From the NCBI RefSeq assembly GCF_900110075.1, contig NZ_FOCJ01000002.1, forward strand, positions 434,001-498,000: DNA of 64,000 bases, given 5' to 3'. The notes below the pieces were generated by a model. That model was not told the DNA's origin, ran no database searches, and saw nothing but the letters and a program-made list of their open reading frames with translations. Both the position numbers and the translations under genes were made by a program. The stretch's first letter is position 1; the number at the start of each line of letters is the position of its first letter. Below are positions 8,531 through 18,539 of the stretch, in pieces. Origin of the DNA: Paenibacillus sp. OV219. Lineage in GTDB: Bacteria; Bacillota; Bacilli; Paenibacillales; Paenibacillaceae.

Positions 8531-10240
8531 ATGACTGATCGCGATAAGAATGGGGAAGATCAATCCGGCGCTTCGTTTAAGAAGCCGGTGCACGTATTCT
8601 GGTACGATGAGCATGGCCAGAACAAATCGGAGGAGGCAGGAGCTAGAGCAGAGCATCTAGCAGAGGGCCATACTGAGAGCCAAGAGAAGATTTTATTCAC
8701 CGAACCGCCGTTCGATGAGTCTGAGCTGCCCATTATCAGCCACTATAAACAACCAAAGAATCATCAGGAGAAATCGGTCAAGCCGATTCCAACGAAGATT
8801 GATGACGTCATCTCGAAGCTGGTGGAGGATGTCGGCTATAAAACAAGCTTTGATATCGTCGTGCGTGAGATGACGTTTGGCAACAAACGGACTGCGTTCT
8901 ACTTTATGAACGGGTTCGCCAAAGATACGGTTCTAACCGAGGTTCTCAAGCGGCTTACCTTCTTGGAGTCTGATAGTCTGTCCTCAGATGCCCTTCACTC
9001 GTTCTTCGATATTTATGTCCCAGCTATTCAAGTCGTGAAGGAGCAGGATTGGGATAATGTGATGACCAATGTTCTCTCTGGCGGCACGGCGATGTTCATC
9101 GACGGCGAGGCGACTGCGATTCTGATCGATGCCAAAACCTTCCCGGCCCGTAATCCAGAGGAGCCTTCTCTTGAACGCGTTGTCCGCGGTTCACGTGACG
9201 GCTTTGTTGAGACGATGCTGACCAACGTCACCTTAGTACGCCGCAGACTGCGGGACAAGCAGCTGCGCTACGAAATTATGCGGGTCGGCGACCGGACGCA
9301 AACGGATATTTGTGTCGCATATATTGATGACATTGTCGATAAAGAGTTATTGAAATCGATCAAGGACAAAATCAAGCTGATCAAGATAGACGGTCTCCCG
9401 CTTGCGGATAAGCAGTTGGAGGAAGCGACCGTGAAGCGCGGCTGGAATCCATATCCTTTGGTCCGTTATTCTGAACGTCCGGATACGGTAGCTGTTAATT
9501 TGATGGAAGGACATATCGCGTTGTTTGTGGATACGACGCCGAGCGTAATGATTCTACCGACGACATTTTTCGATCTGATCCAGCATGCAGAGGAGAACCG
9601 GCAGACGCCATTTATTGGCACGTACTTGCGCTGGGTACGTTTTATCGGTATTACGGCGTCCTTGTTCCTGCTGCCGCTCTGGTTTCTGTTCACACTGCGG
9701 CCGGAGCTCAAGCCACCGGGCTTAAGCTTCATCGGCGCACAGGAGGCGGGCAAAATTCCGATGGTCGCCCAGTTTCTGCTCGCTGAATTGGGGGTCGATC
9801 TTCTGCGGATGGCCGCAATCCATACGCCATCACCGCTCGTTACCGCAATGTCCTTGATATCCGCGATCTTAATCGGCGATATTGCCGTCAAGACGGGGCT
9901 GTTCGTCAACGAGGTTGTACTCTATATGGCGATCTCGGCAATCGGTATGTTCGCAACGCCGAGCTATGAGCTTGGGCTCGCCAATCGGATCGTCAGACTG
10001 CTGCTCATAGTGACGGTCGCTATTTTCAAAGTGCCCGGCTTTATGATTGCTACGACGCTGTTCGTCGTCTATTTGACACTGATGCGTTCGTTCAACCGCC
10101 CCTACATGTGGCCATTTATTCCGTTTGACGCAAAAGCGCTTATGAGCATTTTCATCCGTGTTCCGGTGCTGTCAAACCGTACAAGGCCGAATTATTTGAA
10201 GCCGCAGCAACGTGACCGTATGCCTAACGATGAGCACTGA
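8531..10240 (+). CDS. spoVAF: Stage V sporulation protein AF (GerA-family)
   Basis: Spore inner-membrane protein related to the A subunits of GerA germinant receptors. The 569 residues show a hydrophilic N-terminal region, the GerA soluble domain (about 95-340, including LSGGTAMFIDGEATAILID and VVRGSRDGFVET) and a membrane domain with about five segments from residue 370 to 535. It is longer than the roughly 490 residues in B. subtilis because of a charged N-terminal extension of about 80 residues. AAGGATG precedes the ATG. It probably shares the sigma-G transcript from spoVAA. SpoVAF has been linked to modulating germination efficiency in Bacillus. Confidence 0.92.
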   Translation: MTDRDKNGEDQSGASFKKPVHVFWYDEHGQNKSEEAGARAEHLAEGHTESQEKILFTEPPFDESELPIISHYKQPKNHQEKSVKPIPTKIDDVISKLVEDVGYKTSFDIVVREMTFGNKRTAFYFMNGFAKDTVLTEVLKRLTFLESDSLSSDALHSFFDIYVPAIQVVKEQDWDNVMTNVLSGGTAMFIDGEATAILIDAKTFPARNPEEPSLERVVRGSRDGFVETMLTNVTLVRRRLRDKQLRYEIMRVGDRTQTDICVAYIDDIVDKELLKSIKDKIKLIKIDGLPLADKQLEEATVKRGWNPYPLVRYSERPDTVAVNLMEGHIALFVDTTPSVMILPTTFFDLIQHAEENRQTPFIGTYLRWVRFIGITASLFLLPLWFLFTLRPELKPPGLSFIGAQEAGKIPMVAQFLLAELGVDLLRMAAIHTPSPLVTAMSLISAILIGDIAVKTGLFVNEVVLYMAISAIGMFATPSYELGLANRIVRLLLIVTVAIFKVPGFMIATTLFVVYLTLMRSFNRPYMWPFIPFDAKALMSIFIRVPVLSNRTRPNYLKPQQRDRMPNDEH

Positions 10241-10310
10241 TTTAGAAACGCGATGAAAAAAATGCAAATCAAATGTGAAATTATCCATTTCGGGGATGGA
10301 CCGAATGCGC

Positions 10311-10316
10311 TATACT
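10311..10316 (+). promoter_or_regulatory. Candidate -10 box for lysA
   Basis: TATACT, 62 bases before the lysA ATG; the -35 region at 17 bases is poor. It would allow vegetative lysA expression separate from the spoVA transcript. Confidence 0.35.
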
Positions 10317-10377
10317 GATGTTAAATGGTGCAAACATTAACTATGGGTATAGCCAGGAGAACTCGGAGGGGAAATAT

Positions 10378-11709
10378 ATGTATTTACACGGTACTAGCAA
10401 AATCAACGCACAAGGTCATTTAGTTATTGGTGGTTGTGATACGACTGAACTGGCTGCTCAATTCGGAACGCCGCTTTACGTTGTCGACGAGGCTCTCGTT
10501 CGCCAGCGCGCACGCGAATATGTAGAATCATTCCGCGCAGCAGGCTTGAAATTCCAAGTCGCATATGCAAGCAAAGCGTTCAGCGTTATGGCGATGTGCG
10601 CGATTGCAGAACAAGAAGATCTATCGCTTGATGTCGTTTCCGACGGAGAGCTTTATACAGCATTGAAAGCAGGCTTCCCTGCTGCACGCATTCACTTCCA
10701 CGGTAACAACAAGACGCCGGAAGAAATCAATATGGCGCTTGATGCGAACATCGGCTGCTTCGTAGTCGACAATTTCAATGAACTTTACTTGCTGAACGCG
10801 CTCGCGGGCGACAAAGGCAAGAAGGTCAATATCCTGCTCCGTATTACGCCAGGCGTAGAAGCACATACACATGACTACATCTCGACAGGTCAGACGGATT
10901 CCAAGTTCGGCTTCGACGTTGGTAATGGTACAGCGTACAAAGCGATTCAAGAAGCTTCCGCTCAACCGAATCTTGAGCTGCTCGGCGTTCACTCGCATAT
11001 CGGCTCGCAGATCTTCGAAGTTGAAGGCTTCGTGATGGCGGTTGATAAAGTAGCTGGCTTCGCGGTACAAGTACGTGATGAGCTGAACATTCTGTTCCGC
11101 GTCATCAACCTTGGCGGCGGCTTCGGTATCCGCTATGTAGATGGCGACACACCGCTTCCAATCTCGCAATACGTGAAAGCAATCACGGATTCGATCAAGT
11201 CCAACTTCTCGGCAGCAGGCTACCCGCTTCCTGAGATTTGGGTTGAACCGGGCCGCAGCATGGTCGGCGATGCAGGTACAACGTTGTACACGGTAGGGAC
11301 AAGCAAAGATATCCCTGGCGTACGTAAGTACATCGCAGTTGACGGCGGCATGACGGACAACCCGCGCCCAGCGCTTTATGAGTCCAGATACGAGGCGATT
11401 CTTGCGAACCGTGCGAATGATGCGGCCGAAGAAACCGTTACGGTTGCGGGCAAATGCTGCGAGAGCGGCGACAAATTAATTATCGATATTGAGCTTCCTA
11501 AGGCGAATAATGGCGATTTACTTGCTGTATTCTGCACAGGCGCGTACAATTATGCTATGGCGAGCAACTATAACCGCATTCGCCGCCCTGCAGTTGTCTT
11601 CGTAAAAGACGGTGCAGCAGACCTGGCTGTAAAACGTGAATCGTTGGATGATATTGTCGGTAACGACCTCGTCCCTGCACGGATGCAGCAAGCATCTGCA
11701 GCTAAATAA
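10378..11709 (+). CDS. lysA: Diaminopimelate decarboxylase
   Basis: PLP enzyme making L-lysine from meso-diaminopimelate. The 443 residues start [15 protein letters not shown], as in Bacillus LysA. Visible are the PLP lysine in [17 protein letters not shown], the HIGSQ motif, the glycine-rich [14 protein letters not shown] and the substrate-binding CESGD. AGGGG-type ribosome binding site at 10364-10370 selects the ATG at 10378 over an upstream in-frame ATG. It lies after spoVAF as in B. subtilis; lysine formation competes with dipicolinate synthesis for precursors during sporulation. Confidence 0.97.
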   Translation: MYLHGTSKINAQGHLVIGGCDTTELAAQFGTPLYVVDEALVRQRAREYVESFRAAGLKFQVAYASKAFSVMAMCAIAEQEDLSLDVVSDGELYTALKAGFPAARIHFHGNNKTPEEINMALDANIGCFVVDNFNELYLLNALAGDKGKKVNILLRITPGVEAHTHDYISTGQTDSKFGFDVGNGTAYKAIQEASAQPNLELLGVHSHIGSQIFEVEGFVMAVDKVAGFAVQVRDELNILFRVINLGGGFGIRYVDGDTPLPISQYVKAITDSIKSNFSAAGYPLPEIWVEPGRSMVGDAGTTLYTVGTSKDIPGVRKYIAVDGGMTDNPRPALYESRYEAILANRANDAAEETVTVAGKCCESGDKLIIDIELPKANNGDLLAVFCTGAYNYAMASNYNRIRRPAVVFVKDGAADLAVKRESLDDIVGNDLVPARMQQASAAK

Positions 11710-11728
11710 TCAAGGAGGCTTTTCCACA

Positions 11729-12160
11729 ATGGCAAAGAAAGCAAAGATTACACTAGCTAACGGTTCGGAAGTCCACATCGATTTGCACGATCAGGATGCT
11801 CCAAATACAGTAGCTAACTTCGAGAAGCTTGCGAACTCTGGCTTCTACAACGGTTTGACGTTCCACCGCGTTATTCCTGGTTTCGTCGCTCAAGGCGGCT
11901 GCCCGAACGGCACAGGCACTGGCGGCCCTGGCTACCAAATTAACTGCGAGATCAACCCGAACAAGCATGAGCGCGGTGCGCTTGCGATGGCGCATGCCGG
12001 CCGTAACACAGGCGGCAGCCAGTTCTACATCACGTACGCGCCACAACCGCACCTCGATGGCGGTCACACGGTGTTTGGTAAAGTGACTCAAGGCATGGAG
12101 CATGTTGATGCACTCCAAGGCCGCGACAAAATGGAAAAAGTCGAAGTTTACGACGCGTAA
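11729..12160 (+). CDS. ppiB: Peptidyl-prolyl cis-trans isomerase, cyclophilin type
   Basis: Catalyses proline cis-trans isomerisation during folding in the cytoplasm. The 143 residues contain the cyclophilin core: [25 protein letters not shown] with the catalytic arginine, and GSQFYIT. AAGGAGG at 11712-11718 fixes the ATG at 11729. It directly follows lysA, as in B. subtilis, and is closed by a terminator. Confidence 0.96.
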   Translation: MAKKAKITLANGSEVHIDLHDQDAPNTVANFEKLANSGFYNGLTFHRVIPGFVAQGGCPNGTGTGGPGYQINCEINPNKHERGALAMAHAGRNTGGSQFYITYAPQPHLDGGHTVFGKVTQGMEHVDALQGRDKMEKVEVYDA

Positions 12161-12165
12161 TTTTG

Positions 12166-12204
12166 AACCCGCAGTTTGGTCTTCATAGGCCAACTGCGGG
12201 TTTT
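12166..12204 (+). terminator. Terminator after ppiB
   Basis: Stem AACCCGCAGTTTGG/CCAACTGCGGGTT, with one G-T-type interruption and a ten-base loop, followed by TTTT. Confidence 0.85.
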
Positions 12205-12311
12205 GCATTATAGGGAACTTGTATAAAAGCGAGTCCGTAAGTCGGAATTGTTGAAAACAAGTTGCATTTTCAAGGCGTAAGTGGTAACATTTCCTCAAAG
12301 TATTTGCGTTT

Positions 12312-12520
12312 TTCCTTCGGGGTCGGGTGAAATTCCCAACCGGCGGTGATCAAAGGGCTGCTCTTCTCGCTTAAGCGAATGACAGCTGTTAACTTTGTCA
12401 GTCCGTGACCCGGGTTGCTTCAGTTGGCGAACCCTATGCGGGGAGCAGGACCGAAGCGAAACGGTGGACCTGGTGCAAATCCGGGACCGACAGTATAGTC
12501 TGGATGGGAGAAGGAGACGG
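12312..12520 (+). promoter_or_regulatory. FMN riboswitch (RFN element) of the rib operon
   Basis: The conserved RFN blocks are all present: CTTCGGGGTCGGGTGAAATT near 12315, CCCAACCGGCGGTGAT, GTCCGTGACCCG, GGTGGACCTGGTGC, and the closing GACCGACAGTATAGTCTGGA followed by TGGGAGAAGGA. FMN binding represses riboflavin synthesis genes. Downstream, a terminator at 12641-12680 abuts ribD. This agrees with transcription attenuation in Firmicutes. Confidence 0.98.
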
Positions 12521-12549
12521 TACGCGAATTCCATTTTTTCATGTCTCGC

Positions 12550-12577
12550 CAACTGTGTTCATTTTTTCACATAGTTG
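12550..12577 (+). promoter_or_regulatory. Hairpin in the riboswitch expression platform
   Basis: CAACTGTG and CACATAGTTG can pair around a U-rich loop with a two-base bulge, between the aptamer and the terminator. It may be part of the alternative (anti-terminator) folding. Evidence is base-pairing only. Confidence 0.35.
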
Positions 12578-12640
12578 CTGAGTTTGTTTGAATGTGTCTT
12601 CGAATGCGTCCCTTTCACGTTTCATGTTTTTTTGAAACCC

Positions 12641-12680
12641 ATCACCCCGTTGGCTGATCGCCAGCCATGGGGTGATTTTT
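12641..12680 (+). terminator. Riboswitch terminator overlapping the ribD ribosome binding site
   Basis: ATCACCCC (12641-12648) pairs with GGGGTGAT (12669-12676), with an inner TGGC/GCCA, followed by TTTTT. The 3' arm contains GGGGTGA, the only ribosome binding site for the ribD ATG at 12684. The hairpin would therefore block translation of any read-through RNA as well as end transcription. Confidence 0.8.
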
Positions 12681-12683
12681 GTT

Positions 12684-13802
12684 ATGTCCATTGAAGTGTT
12701 GAATGATGAAATGTATATGCGGCTTGCGCTCGATATGGCGCAGAAGGCGAAGGGTCAGACGGATATTAATCCGATCGTCGGCTGTGTCGTCGTCAAGGAT
12801 GGACGGATTGTTGGGCTTGGTGCACATCTTCGCCGCGGTGAAGGTCATGCTGAAGTCCATGCGCTTAAGATGGCAGGCGATCAGGCGGAAGGCGCGACGG
12901 TGTATGTCACGCTGGAGCCGTGCAGCCATCACGGGCGGACGCCGCCATGCTGCGAGCGGATTATCGAGGCGCGGGCGAAGCGAGTAGTCGTCGCCTGTAC
13001 GGACCCGAATCCACAGGTGGCAGGCAGAGGCATTACCAGGCTGCGCGAAGCCGGCATTGAAGTGGAAGTCGGACTGCTTGAGCAAGAGTCGTTGCGAATG
13101 AACGAGATGTTCAACAAGTACATCGTGACGAGGCTGCCGTTCGTGACGATGAAGTCCGCCATGACGCTGGACGGCAAGCTTGCCGCGAAGACAGGCGACA
13201 GTCGGTATGTGAGCGGGCCGGAAGCGAGGGCGGTAACGCATACGCTCCGGCACCAGCATATGGGCATTATGGTCGGCGTGGAAACCGCGCTGGCAGATGA
13301 TCCTGAGCTGACGACGCGCTTGAGCGTACCGGCGGTGCATCCCGCGCGCATCGTCGTCGATTCGAAGCTGCGTCTGCCGCTCGAGTCGCGACTGCTTCAG
13401 GACCGTACTGCACGGGTCATCGTGCTCACTGTAGATGGAGTGGACGCTGAGCGGCGTGCTGCTCTTGAAGCGGCTGGCGCTGAGGTGATCGCTTGCGGAA
13501 GCGGAAGCCGTGTCGATCTTGCTGATGCCATGCGGAAGCTTGGTGAGCGCGAGATCGGTTCGATCTTGCTCGAGGGCGGCGGCAAGCTGAACGGGGCGAT
13601 GCTTGAGCAAGGCCTCATCGACAAGCTGCTGCTGTTTATCGCTCCGAAGGTAATCGGCGGGGCTGAGTCAACAGGCGTTTTTGATTTTAATGGCTTCGAG
13701 CTGATGGCAGATGCGATAGCATTCAAGGAGATGCAGGTGGAGCGGGTCGGGCAAGACTTCCTGCTTAGCGGCTATCCGGATTATACAGCTGCTCGCAGCT
13801 GA
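12684..13802 (+). CDS. ribD: Bifunctional riboflavin biosynthesis deaminase/reductase RibD
   Basis: Performs steps two and three of riboflavin synthesis. The 372 residues comprise an N-terminal zinc deaminase domain (H55-A-E57 and the P-C80...C89 ligands in LEPCSHHGRTPPCC) and a C-terminal NADPH-dependent reductase domain (about 150-370, beginning MKSAMTLDGKLA). The ATG at 12684 is eight bases from GGGGTGA in the terminator arm. First gene of the FMN-controlled ribD-ribE-ribBA-ribH operon. Confidence 0.97.
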   Translation: MSIEVLNDEMYMRLALDMAQKAKGQTDINPIVGCVVVKDGRIVGLGAHLRRGEGHAEVHALKMAGDQAEGATVYVTLEPCSHHGRTPPCCERIIEARAKRVVVACTDPNPQVAGRGITRLREAGIEVEVGLLEQESLRMNEMFNKYIVTRLPFVTMKSAMTLDGKLAAKTGDSRYVSGPEARAVTHTLRHQHMGIMVGVETALADDPELTTRLSVPAVHPARIVVDSKLRLPLESRLLQDRTARVIVLTVDGVDAERRAALEAAGAEVIACGSGSRVDLADAMRKLGEREIGSILLEGGGKLNGAMLEQGLIDKLLLFIAPKVIGGAESTGVFDFNGFELMADAIAFKEMQVERVGQDFLLSGYPDYTAARS

Positions 13803-13843
13803 TAAACCCCAAACTATAGCGAAGGGAGAGGGGACAACGAAAC

Positions 13844-14524
13844 ATGTTTACAGGACTTATTGAAGAGATTGGAACGCTGAAGCGCACGTATAAACGAGGC
13901 GAAGCAATGGTGCTTTCCATTGAAGCTTTACGTATCCTCACGGATGCAGCAATCGGCGACAGCATCGCAATAAATGGTGTTTGCTTGACGGTGACGGAGA
14001 TGGGCTCGAATGTGTTTACAGTCGATGTGACGCCGCAGACGTTCCGCCATACGAACCTCAAAGATATGCGTCCTGGCGAACGAGTGAACCTCGAGCGGGC
14101 TATGCAGGCGGGTGGTCGCTTCGGCGGGCATATCGTACAAGGACATGCGGACGGCACAGGCGCAATCGTCTCCCGCGAGAACGAAGATAATGCGGTTGTA
14201 TACACGATCAGGCCGCATGACCCCGCGCTCATGCGCTACGTTATTCCGCAAGGCTCGGTCACGCTGGATGGCATCAGTCTTACCGTCGTGCGAGCAGATC
14301 ATAACAGCTTCTCAGTGTCTATAATCCCGCACACGCTGCGTGAAACTGCGCTTCAATGGAAGCAGGCAGGCAGCGTCATTAATATTGAATGCGATGTGCT
14401 TGGGAAATACGTCGATCATCTGCTCCACTTCAAAGGAGCCGGAGACACGCAGGACGCAGACAGCAAGCCGGCAGCAAAGAACGGCATTACGGCGGCGTTT
14501 CTGGCTGAGAACGGATTTTTCTAA
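13844..14524 (+). CDS. ribE: Riboflavin synthase alpha subunit
   Basis: Dismutates two lumazine molecules to riboflavin. The 226 residues form two homologous lumazine-binding domains: the first begins [12 protein letters not shown], the second [14 protein letters not shown] at about residue 90, each with [17 protein letters not shown] repeats. Second gene of the rib operon, 41 bases after ribD. The C-terminal 25 residues are a variable tail. Confidence 0.96.
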   Translation: MFTGLIEEIGTLKRTYKRGEAMVLSIEALRILTDAAIGDSIAINGVCLTVTEMGSNVFTVDVTPQTFRHTNLKDMRPGERVNLERAMQAGGRFGGHIVQGHADGTGAIVSRENEDNAVVYTIRPHDPALMRYVIPQGSVTLDGISLTVVRADHNSFSVSIIPHTLRETALQWKQAGSVINIECDVLGKYVDHLLHFKGAGDTQDADSKPAAKNGITAAFLAENGFF

Positions 14525-14544
14525 CGATAAGGGGTGTGAGCGTA

Positions 14545-15768
14545 ATGAGCGATCAAGCATTTAATACGATTGAAGAAGCGATACAGGATTTGCTGCTCGG
14601 CAAGTCAGTCATTGTTGTTGATGACGAAGACCGCGAGAATGAAGGCGATCTGATTGCACTGGCGAGCAAAGCGACACCGGAAATCATCAACTTCATGATT
14701 ACGGAAGCGCGCGGATTAGTATGTGTCCCAATTACGCAGGAGCGAGCGGAAGAATTGGATCTGCCGCCAATGGTACAGCGCAACACTGACTACCATGGTA
14801 CAGCGTTCACCGTCTCCGTGGACCATGTCTCGACGTCGACCGGCATCTCAGCGTATGAGCGGTCGCAGACTGTTCAGGCCATGATTGATCCGAAGACGAA
14901 GGCGGACGACTTCCGTAGACCTGGTCATATCTTCCCGCTTATTGCGAAGAAGGGCGGCGTGCTACGCCGTGCAGGCCATACCGAAGCGGCGATTGACTTA
15001 GCGCGTATGTGCGGCTCTGCGCCAGCTGCGGTTATCTGCGAAATCATCAAGGAAGACGGTTCGATGGCGAGGTTGCCGGATCTGATTGAATTCAAAGAGA
15101 AGCACGGACTGAAGCTCATCACGATTCGCGAGCTAATCCATTACCGCAACGAGAAAGAGAAGCTCGTGGAGCGCGTCGTCGATGTGAAGATGCCTACGGA
15201 CTTCGGCGTATTCCGGGCTGTAGCGTATACGAACGAAGTGGATAACAAAGAGCATGTTGCGCTTGTTAAAGGCGATATTGATCCTGAACAGGCAACGCTT
15301 GTCCGCGTGCATTCGGAATGCTTGACTGGCGATGTATTCCACTCGCACCGCTGTGATTGCGGTCCGCAACTGGAAGCGGCGCTTCGCCAGATTGATGAAG
15401 CCGGCAAAGGCGTACTTCTCTATATGCGTCAGGAAGGTCGCGGAATTGGCCTCATTAACAAATTAAAGGCTTATCAGCTACAGGAGCAGGGATTGGATAC
15501 GGTTGATGCGAATATTAAACTTGGTTTTGCTCCCGATTTGCGCGATTATGGTATAGGCGCACAAATTTTGAAGGATCTCGGCATTCGCCAAATGCGTCTG
15601 CTCACGAACAATCCACGTAAGATCCGTGGGCTTGAAGGCTACGGTATTGAAGTGGTCGAGCGTGTTCCGATCCAGATGGATGCGAACGAAAGCAACAACA
15701 ATTACTTGCAAACGAAGAAATCAAAGCTTGGCCATCTGCTTAAATTCGATGATGTAACCAACAACTAA
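14545..15768 (+). CDS. ribBA: Bifunctional DHBP synthase/GTP cyclohydrolase II
   Basis: Makes both riboflavin precursors: 3,4-dihydroxy-2-butanone 4-phosphate from ribulose-5-phosphate and the pyrimidine from GTP. The 407 residues have a RibB domain ([24 protein letters not shown]) and a RibA domain with the zinc cysteines of [18 protein letters not shown] and the RQEGRGIGL loop. ATG at 14545 follows AAGGGGTG; a GTG at 14536 overlaps that site. Third gene of the rib operon. B. subtilis calls it ribA. Confidence 0.96.
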   Translation: MSDQAFNTIEEAIQDLLLGKSVIVVDDEDRENEGDLIALASKATPEIINFMITEARGLVCVPITQERAEELDLPPMVQRNTDYHGTAFTVSVDHVSTSTGISAYERSQTVQAMIDPKTKADDFRRPGHIFPLIAKKGGVLRRAGHTEAAIDLARMCGSAPAAVICEIIKEDGSMARLPDLIEFKEKHGLKLITIRELIHYRNEKEKLVERVVDVKMPTDFGVFRAVAYTNEVDNKEHVALVKGDIDPEQATLVRVHSECLTGDVFHSHRCDCGPQLEAALRQIDEAGKGVLLYMRQEGRGIGLINKLKAYQLQEQGLDTVDANIKLGFAPDLRDYGIGAQILKDLGIRQMRLLTNNPRKIRGLEGYGIEVVERVPIQMDANESNNNYLQTKKSKLGHLLKFDDVTNN

Positions 15769-15791
15769 TAAGAATCCAAATATCAGATAAG

Positions 15792-15809
15792 CCCTTAACC
15801 TATTAAGGG
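15792..15809 (+). promoter_or_regulatory. Hairpin between ribBA and ribH
   Basis: Perfect seven-base stem CCCTTAA/TTAAGGG with a CCTA loop, no T tract. It may affect mRNA processing or relative expression of ribH; it is not a typical terminator. Confidence 0.45.
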
Positions 15810-15832
15810 ACATACGAGAGGATGAATCATTA

Positions 15833-16303
15833 ATGCCACATGTATTTGAAGGCCATTTAATTTCTGAAGGTTTACGTTACGGCGTCGTAGTCGGCCGTTT
15901 CAACGAATTTATTTCCAGCAAGCTGCTTGGTGGCGCGCTTGATGCGTTCAAGCGTCATGGCGCAGCAGATAACGAAGTGGATGTAGCATGGGTGCCAGGC
16001 GCATTCGAAATTCCGCTCATCGCGCAGAAGATGGCGGAGAGCGGCAAGTATGATGCAGTCATCACGCTTGGTGCGGTTATTCGGGGATCAACTCCACATT
16101 TTGACTATGTGTGCAATGAAGCAGCTAAAGGTGTTGCGGCAATCGCCCTGAAGACAGGCATTCCGACGATCTTCGGCGTGCTGACAGTAGATTCGATCGA
16201 GCAAGCGATTGAGCGTGCAGGCACGAAAGCCGGCAACAAAGGCTGGGAAGCGGCTGTTACTGCAATTGAAATGGCGAATTTGACGAAAGTGCTTCAAGGC
16301 TAA
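15833..16303 (+). CDS. ribH: 6,7-dimethyl-8-ribityllumazine synthase
   Basis: Condenses the two riboflavin precursors into lumazine; forms icosahedral shells in bacilli that can enclose RibE. The 156 residues include [18 protein letters not shown], the [19 protein letters not shown] stretch with the active-site histidine, and PTIFGVLT. Last gene of the rib operon. Confidence 0.97.
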   Translation: MPHVFEGHLISEGLRYGVVVGRFNEFISSKLLGGALDAFKRHGAADNEVDVAWVPGAFEIPLIAQKMAESGKYDAVITLGAVIRGSTPHFDYVCNEAAKGVAAIALKTGIPTIFGVLTVDSIEQAIERAGTKAGNKGWEAAVTAIEMANLTKVLQG

Positions 16304-16359
16304 GAAGTAGGATAGCTCGAAAGTAAATCATTTTTCTTGTTTAGGAGTTGGCACTCGCC

Positions 16360-17142
16360 ATGGCGGTGACGTATAAACTGGAATCGTTCGAAGGCCCGCT
16401 CGATCTTCTGCTTCATCTTATTGATAAAGCGGAAATCGACATTCATGAGGTGTCCATCAGCGAAATTACGGATCAATATATGGACTATTTGAATGCGATG
16501 CAGGTGCTTGAGCTCGAGGTAACGAGCGAATTCCTCGTCATGGCGGCAACGCTGCTCTCCATTAAGAGCAAGCAACTCCTGCCGAAGCCGCCAATCATTG
16601 ATGATGACCAATACGAGGAATGGCCCGATGATGGGCTGGACCCTCGTGACGAGCTCATCGCTAAGCTGGTGGAGTACCGCAAATATAAGCAAATTGCCGA
16701 GCAGCTCAGGGAACAGGAATTTGAGCGCAGCCTCGTATACACGAAGGAACCGGAAGATTTGACTCCTTTCATGAAAGTCGTGCCTGAGAATCCTGTCAAA
16801 GGCTTAAATGTCGGCGATCTCATTGCAGCTTTCCAGAAGGCGCTTCGTAAGGCTTCGAGACGAAATATCATTGCAACCATTCAGCGTGATGAGATTTCGG
16901 TTAAAGACCGGATTCGCGATATCATCGATGTGCTGCGCGAATTCGAGACGGTTCGTTTCTCCAAGCTGATCCGGGAGGATATGAGCCGGCATGAGATCGT
17001 GGTTACATTCCTGGCGATTCTCGAGCTGATGAAGATGAAGCATATTCGCTGTTTTCAGAACAGCCTGTTTGATGATATTGTCGTGCACTGGAGAGGGGAT
17101 GCGGCCCTAGATGGACTTCTCGAAACTGAGGTCGATTATTGA
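16360..17142 (+). CDS. scpA: Segregation and condensation protein A
   Basis: Kleisin of the SMC-ScpAB condensin complex for chromosome segregation. The 260 residues show the ScpA N-terminal FEGPLDLLLHLIDKAEIDI, a central acidic linker and the C-terminal winged-helix region (VVTFLAILELMKMK). TAGGAG at 16342-16347 supports the ATG at 16360. Its 3' end overlaps scpB by 32 bases. Confidence 0.95.
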   Translation: MAVTYKLESFEGPLDLLLHLIDKAEIDIHEVSISEITDQYMDYLNAMQVLELEVTSEFLVMAATLLSIKSKQLLPKPPIIDDDQYEEWPDDGLDPRDELIAKLVEYRKYKQIAEQLREQEFERSLVYTKEPEDLTPFMKVVPENPVKGLNVGDLIAAFQKALRKASRRNIIATIQRDEISVKDRIRDIIDVLREFETVRFSKLIREDMSRHEIVVTFLAILELMKMKHIRCFQNSLFDDIVVHWRGDAALDGLLETEVDY

Positions 17143-17779
17143 GGGACTGCTGTTTATGGCTGGAGATGAGGGGCTTACGACGAAGCAGCTTGCCGAAATT
17201 CTTCAGCTGGATGCAGTAATAACGGGAAGCTTGGTCGGTGATCTCACGAAGGAATTGAAGAGCAAGAAACGTGGCGTACAGGTCTCCTTCGTTGCTGGCG
17301 CATACCGGCTGACGACGAATCCGGCGCATGCGGCGTATTTTGAACGTATGGCTTACTCGCCTTCGCGTTCGAGCTTATCGCAAGCTGCGCTGGAGACATT
17401 GTCGATTGTCGCTTACCGCCAGCCGATCACGCGAGTTGAGATTGAAGAGATTCGCGGTGTAAAGAGCGACAGGGCGCTTCAATCGCTAGTCAACAAGGAC
17501 TTAATTGAAGAGGTGGGTCGTGCCGAGCAGATCGGCCGTCCGATTCTATATGGAACGACCAAGTCCTTCCTCGATTACTTTGGCCTTGCTGGCCTCGATG
17601 CACTTCCTGAGCCTTCGTCGATTCCGGATGATTCGCTTGATGAGCAGACCCAGTTGCTGTTTGAACGGTTCGAAGGCCGTCAGATGACGATTGAGGAGAT
17701 GCCATTGCCTGGATTAGAGCCGGAATCGGAATCGGAATCGGAATCTGATTTCGCACCGCATAATGAGCATGAAGATTAA
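17111..17779 (+). CDS. scpB: Segregation and condensation protein B
   Basis: Winged-helix partner of ScpA in the SMC complex. The 222 residues begin MDFSKLRSIIEGLLFMAGDEG and contain SQAALETLSIVAYRQPITR, the usual ScpB core. A Glu-Ser repeat tail (residues about 203-212) is encoded by a six-base repeat at 17721-17744 and is not part of the conserved fold. Starts inside scpA. Confidence 0.95.
   Translation: MDFSKLRSIIEGLLFMAGDEGLTTKQLAEILQLDAVITGSLVGDLTKELKSKKRGVQVSFVAGAYRLTTNPAHAAYFERMAYSPSRSSLSQAALETLSIVAYRQPITRVEIEEIRGVKSDRALQSLVNKDLIEEVGRAEQIGRPILYGTTKSFLDYFGLAGLDALPEPSSIPDDSLDEQTQLLFERFEGRQMTIEEMPLPGLEPESESESESDFAPHNEHED
17721..17744 (+). repeat. Hexanucleotide repeat in the scpB 3' end
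   Basis: CGGAAT is repeated four times in phase with the codons, encoding alternating Glu and Ser. Likely prone to copy-number change, with no frame effect. Confidence 0.75.
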
Positions 17780-17843
17780 AGAATGAGATTTGTCCGCAAG
17801 GTCATACTATATCCGACCAATTAAGGGAAATGGGGGAAGCGCT

Positions 17844-18539
17844 ATGCTTGGCTACCCGTTCGGATGGATGATCGGGACAGGTCTCTTTTTTTTGCTGCTG
17901 CTTATTGCTGCGCTTTCGCCAGTTGTTATTCGAGGGCATATGCAGCGGATCGGTACTGATGATGATGCCGAGCTTCGCATTCGTGCGCTGTTTGGGCTTA
18001 TCCACTATCATTGGCAGCTACCAGTCGTCAAGTTTAAGTTAACGAATGTGGAGGTCAAGGAAGAGAAGACGGCAGAGAATGCCGGCGGAGCGGATACCGA
18101 TTCGCTAATGAAGAATATTAACTCTCACACCATTATGAATTCGATCGATCGGGCACAGCTGCTGCTGAAGCAGACACAAGATATGATGGGCTGGGTTCGC
18201 AAAACACTTTCTCACGTGAAGCTGACAGAGTGGAAGTGGCAGACGACTGTGGGCGTAGATGATGCGATGTGGACGGCCATGTTGACAGGTCTCATCTGGT
18301 CGGTGAAGACAACCGCGATTGGTGTGCTGTCACAGTTCATCCGACTGACAGCAGAGCCGAACGTATCGGTTGACCCCATTTATCAGCGCGTTTACTTCAA
18401 GACAGAAGGCCAATTCACAGCGAAGCTGGCGTTTGGGTATGCAATCTTCGCAGCGATTCGTCTTATCTTCAAAATGCGCAAATCCCAGAATATACCAGGT
18501 GGATTTATAGGGCTGCAGCGAATCCTGATGCGCAATTAA
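17844..18539 (+). CDS. DUF2953 family membrane protein (YtfI-like)
   Basis: A 231-residue protein with an N-terminal membrane helix (about 7-29), an extracytoplasmic or peripheral middle part and the FALLEGY-like sequence pattern of DUF2953 (IRALFGLIHYHWQLP, later LIWSVKTTAIGV). In B. subtilis the homologue ytfI pairs with ytfJ, and the same pairing is seen here. ATG at 17844 follows TGGGGGAAG; an upstream in-frame ATG lacks a site. Function unknown, probably sporulation-related by association. Confidence 0.8.
   Translation: MLGYPFGWMIGTGLFFLLLLIAALSPVVIRGHMQRIGTDDDAELRIRALFGLIHYHWQLPVVKFKLTNVEVKEEKTAENAGGADTDSLMKNINSHTIMNSIDRAQLLLKQTQDMMGWVRKTLSHVKLTEWKWQTTVGVDDAMWTAMLTGLIWSVKTTAIGVLSQFIRLTAEPNVSVDPIYQRVYFKTEGQFTAKLAFGYAIFAAIRLIFKMRKSQNIPGGFIGLQRILMRN

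Noticed and set aside
12642..13610. 322-codon open frame on - opposite ribD
   Set aside because: Antisense shadow of a well-identified gene in GC-biased DNA; composition (many Arg, His) is typical of shadow frames.
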